Below are positions 59,861 to 64,000 of a stretch of DNA of 64,000 bases, piece after piece; positions within the stretch are counted from its first letter, which is position 1, and every line of letters starts with the position of its first letter. The stretch spans positions 62,001 to 126,000 of the forward strand of contig CCNC01000046.1 in the NCBI GenBank assembly GCA_000824845.1. The letters run 5' to 3'. The notes under the pieces are model-generated. The model was not told where the DNA came from. It was given only the letters and a program-made list of their open reading frames with translations, and did not search any database. The position numbers and the translations under genes were made by a program. The DNA is from Mesorhizobium sp. ORS 3359. GTDB lineage: Bacteria; Pseudomonadota; Alphaproteobacteria; Rhizobiales; Rhizobiaceae.

Positions 59861-61204
59861 TTGGACGCCTCACGATCGATATATGACCACCTTCTAGACC
59901 GGATTTCGACGCGCGCCGCGCAAGTCGGCGTGATCGGACTGGGCTATGTCGGATTGCCGTTGGCGGTTGCGGTCGCACGCGCCGGCTTCTCGGTTTCAGG
60001 CTTCGACATCGAAGCCCACAAGATCGAGAGCCTGAACAACGGCCAATCCTACATCGAGGCGGTGACGTCGACAGCCCTTGCCGGCCAGGTGGCGAGCGGT
60101 CGGTTCCGCGCCACCGCGGATTTTACCGAACTGGCCGTCTGCGACGTCATCATCATCTGCGTTCCGACACCGCTGACGAAAAACCGTGAGCCGGATCTCT
60201 CCTTTGTCAGGAACACGGCAGTCTCCATCGCCAAGCATCTGCGGCCCGGCCAGCTCGTCGTGCTCGAATCGACCACCTATCCCGGCACCACCGACGACGT
60301 GATCAGGCCCATACTGGAAGAAACCGGCTTGCGGTCGAAGATAGACTTCTTCCTCGGCTTCTCGCCCGAACGCGAGGATCCCGGCAACCGCAGCTTTGAA
60401 GTCGCGACGATTCCTAAGGTCGTGGCAGGCGACGGCAATGAAGCGGCGACGCTCGTGCAGGCTTTCTACCATGGCGTGGTCAAGACCGTCGTTCCGGTTT
60501 CGACCACCGCGACCGCGGAAGCGGTCAAGCTGACGGAAAACATCTTCCGCTCGGTCAACATAGCTCTCGTCAACGAGTTGAAGGTCGTGCTCGGTGCGAT
60601 GGGCATCGACATCTGGGAGGTGATCGAGGCGGCAAAGAGCAAGCCCTTCGGCTACATGCCGTTCTATCCTGGCCCCGGACTTGGCGGGCACTGCGTTCCG
60701 ATCGATCCATTCTACCTGACGTGGAAGGCGCGCGAATACGAACTGCCGACCCGCTTCATCGAGCTGGCGGCAGAGATCAACACGGCCATGCCGCGTCATG
60801 TGGTCGATGAGCTGGCGAAGGCGCTGGACCGGCGCTGCGGCAAGGCGCTCAGCCGCTCGCGCATTCTCATCGTCGGGCTCGCCTATAAGAAGAATGTGCC
60901 CGATATCCGCGAAAGTCCTTCATTGCGGCTCATTGAACTCATCGAGGATTGGGGCGGCAAGGCGGAATTCCACGATCCGCATGTTATCGAGATACCGACC
61001 ACACGAGAGCATATGGCGATCAAGGGGCGCCGCTCGGTCGAATTGACCGAGGCGGCCCTGAAGGATTTCGATGCTGTCGTCGTTGCAACCGACCACGACG
61101 CGATCGACTATCAGACGATCGCTGATCACGCCTCTCTGATCGTCGACACGCGCAATGTTTTTGGCCGCCTCGGGCTGGACCGAGAGACGGTGGTGAAGGC
61201 CTGA
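59861..61204 (+). CDS. UDP-sugar dehydrogenase (WecC/WbpA/TviB type)
   Basis: 447 residues. The N-terminal Rossmann domain has GVIGLGYVGLPLAVAVARAG, the middle domain has LTENIFRSVNIALVNELKVV with the conserved Lys/Asn region, and the catalytic Cys lies in GPGLGGHCVPIDPFYLTW. The C-terminal UDP-binding domain has VGLAYKKNVPDIRESPSLRL. Such enzymes oxidise UDP-HexNAc or UDP-hexose to a uronic acid for capsule or O-antigen. The start appears to be TTG 59861 with only a weak ribosome site. It supports a polysaccharide role for the surrounding cluster. Confidence 0.92.
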   Translation: MDASRSIYDHLLDRISTRAAQVGVIGLGYVGLPLAVAVARAGFSVSGFDIEAHKIESLNNGQSYIEAVTSTALAGQVASGRFRATADFTELAVCDVIIICVPTPLTKNREPDLSFVRNTAVSIAKHLRPGQLVVLESTTYPGTTDDVIRPILEETGLRSKIDFFLGFSPEREDPGNRSFEVATIPKVVAGDGNEAATLVQAFYHGVVKTVVPVSTTATAEAVKLTENIFRSVNIALVNELKVVLGAMGIDIWEVIEAAKSKPFGYMPFYPGPGLGGHCVPIDPFYLTWKAREYELPTRFIELAAEINTAMPRHVVDELAKALDRRCGKALSRSRILIVGLAYKKNVPDIRESPSLRLIELIEDWGGKAEFHDPHVIEIPTTREHMAIKGRRSVELTEAALKDFDAVVVATDHDAIDYQTIADHASLIVDTRNVFGRLGLDRETVVKA

Positions 61205-61437
61205 CGGCATCTGAGCCGGCGAATTTCTTGCGCGGTGTCAGGATCGTGGTTGCACTCCGCCGGCTGCCTCGCCACATAACGCCAGGGAACACAGATGCAT
61301 TTACGCGTTCCCCTTGGCCGCAAGGATAGTCATCCGGGATATTCTTCGCCGCTTTTGCCGCCGAGGCCGGCCTTGTTGACTTCGGGTGTCTTATCGTTGG
61401 GTCGTTGACGGACTGTGTTATGACAGATCAGAGGATA

Positions 61438-62811
61438 ATGGTTCCGTCTTCCGACGGGTTTCGAGATAGCATGAGCACATCGTACGCGGAAATTTCCACC
61501 ATTCTTATGGATAAGGTTGCCGATTGGCTGAACGAATCGGCGCTGGCGGGCAACGACCTGGAAACATTGGTAAATGGCTTTTGCGAAAGGCTGGCTGCTG
61601 CCGGCCTGCCGCTTAAGCGGGTGCATTTGAGCTTCTCGATGCTTCACCCGCTTTATGACGCGCTTGGCTTCACCTGGGTTCGCGGCCAGGGCATGGAAGT
61701 GGAAGGCTTCCGCAAGGAGCCCGGTGTGCCGTCTGAGAGATTCCTGACCAGCCCATACTACCATCTGCTCAGCAATAAGCTCGACCATCTGCGACGCCGG
61801 CTCGACCCGTCGGTGGTGTCGGAGTTTCCTGTTTTCGATGACCTCCGGCTTATGGGCATCACCGACTACATGGCTTTCGTCCATCCCTTCAGCGGCAACG
61901 CCAGTCAGGGCATGATGGGGTCTTGGTCCACCGACAGCGCCGCGGGTTTCAGCGACAGCATGATTTCGGCGCTGCTGCGCATCCAGAGCCATCTCGCTAT
62001 CGCCACCAAGATGGCGGTGCTGACCAAGCTCGCCGACAACATGATGACCACCTATCTCGGCGGCGATGCTGGCAGGCGCGTGCTTGACGGCCAGATCAAG
62101 CGCGGCGAGGGCGATACAATCCGGGCCGCACTGGTAATGGGAGATATGCGGGGGTCGTCGAGGCTCGCCGAAACTTCCGGCCGCGAAGTCTATATCGATA
62201 CGCTGAACCAGTTTTTCGACGCTGTTGCCGCACCTTTCAATCGAAACGGTGGTCAGATCATGAGTTTCATCGGTGATGGCTTCATTGCCGTCTACCCTTG
62301 CGAAAGGCACCGTTTGCAGTCCGAAATCGCCTGCCAGGCGGCGCTTGCGGCCGCGCACAAGGCCAGCGCGCGCATGATGGATCTCAACCTGCGCCGAAAG
62401 GAGCAGGGGTTGTCCGACATCAAATTCGGTATCGGCCTGCATGTCGGCAATGTGATGTTCGGCAATGTCGGGCTTACCGACCGGCTCACATTCTCTGTCT
62501 TCGGCTCGGCTGTGAACGAGGTCCAGCGCCTCCAGACCCTGACCAAGAAATATCCGCACAGCGTTCTGGCCAGCAAAGACTTCGCCGGCTATTGCGGCGC
62601 CAACAACTGGCTGACGCTCGGCCACGAGGAACTGGCTGGCATCAAGCAGAAGCTGACGGTGCTTTCACCCGATTTGTCGGGAGCCCTCGCACCCGATGAA
62701 GAAGGTGCGCCGGAGCCGATTCACGGCCGAAGATCGGACGCCGAGCAGGTCATGCTGCTTCATCGCGATGCCGCCCGGCTGTCGGCGGGCGACCCGAGCA
62801 AGCTCCAGTAA
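61438..62811 (+). CDS. class III nucleotide cyclase with altered substrate pocket
   Basis: 457 residues from this start (61420 and 61471 are alternatives). The N-terminal 190 residues are a sensory domain of unknown type (FLTSPYYHLLSNKLDHLRRR). The cyclase domain from about 230 has metal Asp residues in VMGDMRGSSRLAET and SFIGDGFIAVYP, and the late FSVFGSAVNEVQRLQ. The Lys that selects adenine in cyclases is Ser here (IMSFIGD), and the later Asp is not obvious. Substrate could be ATP, GTP or neither. It is similar to rhizobial CyaC-like cyclases with FGSAVNE motifs. Confidence 0.82.
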   Translation: MVPSSDGFRDSMSTSYAEISTILMDKVADWLNESALAGNDLETLVNGFCERLAAAGLPLKRVHLSFSMLHPLYDALGFTWVRGQGMEVEGFRKEPGVPSERFLTSPYYHLLSNKLDHLRRRLDPSVVSEFPVFDDLRLMGITDYMAFVHPFSGNASQGMMGSWSTDSAAGFSDSMISALLRIQSHLAIATKMAVLTKLADNMMTTYLGGDAGRRVLDGQIKRGEGDTIRAALVMGDMRGSSRLAETSGREVYIDTLNQFFDAVAAPFNRNGGQIMSFIGDGFIAVYPCERHRLQSEIACQAALAAAHKASARMMDLNLRRKEQGLSDIKFGIGLHVGNVMFGNVGLTDRLTFSVFGSAVNEVQRLQTLTKKYPHSVLASKDFAGYCGANNWLTLGHEELAGIKQKLTVLSPDLSGALAPDEEGAPEPIHGRRSDAEQVMLLHRDAARLSAGDPSKLQ

Positions 62812-62958
62812 ACCGCGGCGATCTGGCCCGATCGCCTTTGGTGGCCAGTTCGGTCGTCGGTTCCGCTACTGGCGACCGCTTCGAATCCAAGTTGCTCTGC
62901 GCTGGCAATGCGCTAGTCTCGCTTTCTGGAGAGGTGCCAGAGTGGGGCTGGTGTGAGA

Positions 62959-64000
62959 ATGAGTTCGGGTGTCGATCTGCTGCGGATCGAAGACGTTGGC
63001 ATCTCTTTTGCCATCATGGGGGGGCCGTTGCATGCCGTCAGGCGCGCAAATCTTCGCGTCCTGCCCGGCAAGGTTACCGCGCTTGTAGGCGAGTCCGGTT
63101 CCGGAAAATCGGTTCTCAGCCAGGCCGTGATGGGCATTTTGCCGAACACAGCCCATGTTCGCGGCCGGATCCTGTTTTCCGATCCTGAAAAGCCCGGAAC
63201 GACGCAGGATATCCTCAAGATGTCGCGTGATGGGCCCGAAATCCGGGCGTTGAGAGGCAGCCGCATCGGTAAAATCTTTCAGGAGCCGATGACATCGCTG
63301 TCGCCGCTGCACACGATCGGCAACCAGGTCAGCGAATCCCTGCAGATTCATACGCCCATGGCTCGGGCGGAGCGCAAGGCGCGGACCGAGGAAATGCTCA
63401 GCCTTGTCGGCTTCCCCAATCCCAAGCGCGCCTATGACATGTATCCCTTCGAACTTTCCGGAGGATTGCGTCAGCGCGCCATGATCGCCATGGCGCTTAT
63501 CTGCCGGCCCGCCCTGTTGATCGCCGATGAGCCGACGACGGCGTTGGACGTCACCATCCAAGCGCAAATCCTGCAATTGCTGCGCGGGCTTCAGACCAAG
63601 CTGAACATGGCGATGCTGCTGATTACGCACGACCTCGGCGTGGTCGCCAATGTCGCCGACGAGGTGGTGGTCATGTACCATGGAGAGATCATGGAGGCGG
63701 GACCCGTCGAGGCGATATTCCGCCGGCCAGGTCATCCTTACCTTAAGGGCCTGATGGCAGCCGTTCCGCATTTCGACCTGAAGCCTGGCGAAAGGCTAAA
63801 GGCGCTGCGCGAGGTGCCGGTGAATGTCGGAAACCTGCTCGGCAAGCAGACCGCGCCGGCATCGAAGGGGCCGGACGACATCCTGCTGTCGGTCAGGGAT
63901 CTGACAAAGACCTTCACCATCCGCAAGTCCGGATGGTTCGGTGGGGATCATCAAACCTCTGTTCGCGCCGTCGACGGCGTGAGCTTCGACATCAAGCGGG
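62959..64000 (+). CDS. oligopeptide-type ABC transporter ATPase (partial, runs off the window)
   Basis: At least 347 residues, cut by the window end. The first ATPase domain is complete: Walker [16 protein letters not shown] near 43, Q-loop [12 protein letters not shown] near 99, signature [15 protein letters not shown] near 156, Walker [15 protein letters not shown] near 176, His in [11 protein letters not shown]. After residue 290 a second domain begins ([20 protein letters not shown]), so this is the fused double-ATPase type of dipeptide/oligopeptide importers (GsiA/YejF-like). ATG 62959 is chosen. Confidence 0.92.
   Translation, partial: MSSGVDLLRIEDVGISFAIMGGPLHAVRRANLRVLPGKVTALVGESGSGKSVLSQAVMGILPNTAHVRGRILFSDPEKPGTTQDILKMSRDGPEIRALRGSRIGKIFQEPMTSLSPLHTIGNQVSESLQIHTPMARAERKARTEEMLSLVGFPNPKRAYDMYPFELSGGLRQRAMIAMALICRPALLIADEPTTALDVTIQAQILQLLRGLQTKLNMAMLLITHDLGVVANVADEVVVMYHGEIMEAGPVEAIFRRPGHPYLKGLMAAVPHFDLKPGERLKALREVPVNVGNLLGKQTAPASKGPDDILLSVRDLTKTFTIRKSGWFGGDHQTSVRAVDGVSFDIKR

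Noticed and set aside
61285..61312. Palindromic GGGAAC ... GTTCCC that resembles an EcfG promoter in both directions
   Set aside because: The spacing to the CGTT or TGTT element is 15 bases, not 16-17, so I do not call it a promoter.

Overview
This 64 kb window is GC-rich, densely coding chromosomal DNA of an alphaproteobacterium of the order Hyphomicrobiales, most probably Mesorhizobium or a close relative. The best marker is the gene at 43321-44388. Its 355-residue product matches, as I remember it, the cyclic-nucleotide-gated potassium channel MloK1 of Mesorhizobium loti almost throughout. DUF768, DUF3618 and DUF892 genes, EcfG-type promoter motifs and a rhizobial intergenic repeat agree with this. 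I saw no tRNA, rRNA, CRISPR array or intact insertion sequence.

Region 1 (1-5.4 kb): small accessory genes, then a minus-strand pqqABCDE operon for the cofactor PQQ. It includes the 31-codon pqqA peptide gene and a hairpin between pqqA and pqqB.

Region 2 (5.4-14.6 kb): a stress and envelope region with ferritin-like DUF892 proteins, an iron-permease-like protein, a ClpP-like protein, DUF768, an NRAMP-like transporter, PRC-barrel proteins, a 24-residue membrane peptide, a holin-like protein and a DUF3618 protein. Several units begin with a GGAAC-N16-NGTT motif, the signature of the general stress sigma factor EcfG.

Region 3 (14.7-27.7 kb): two convergent, tightly overlapping operons. The plus-strand operon encodes a PQQ-alcohol-dehydrogenase-associated ABC system (binding protein, beta-propeller, ATPase, permease). 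The minus-strand operon of ten genes encodes a haem-binding protein, a XoxF-type lanthanide-dependent quinoprotein alcohol dehydrogenase, a XoxJ-like protein, cytochromes c, a caa3-type oxidase (subunits I, II and III) and a CtaG assembly factor. With pqqABCDE nearby this is almost a complete alcohol-to-oxygen chain. An EcfG-like motif lies upstream of the ten-gene operon.

Region 4 (27.9-37.2 kb): an ion-channel-like protein, an XRE regulator, a large winged-helix/P-loop/TPR regulator, and a set of small redox and detoxification enzymes. A truncated copy of an alpha/beta hydrolase gene also lies here.

Region 5 (38-46.8 kb): a five-gene plus-strand unit of a coiled-coil protein, a 1015-residue OmpA-family protein with four tandem 132-residue repeats, a Rab-like small GTPase, a class III adenylate cyclase and the MloK1-type cAMP-gated potassium channel. 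A convergent MscS-type channel follows. It reads as a GTPase-to-cAMP-to-channel envelope signalling module and is the best candidate for an undescribed system here.

Region 6 (47.7-64 kb): glycosyltransferases, a deacetylase and a nucleotide-sugar dehydrogenase (surface polysaccharide). They are interleaved with a degenerate ABC exporter lacking its catalytic residues, a cNMP-binding protein, a metallo-hydrolase, a DUF3095 protein and a second cyclase. The window ends inside an oligopeptide-type ABC ATPase gene.
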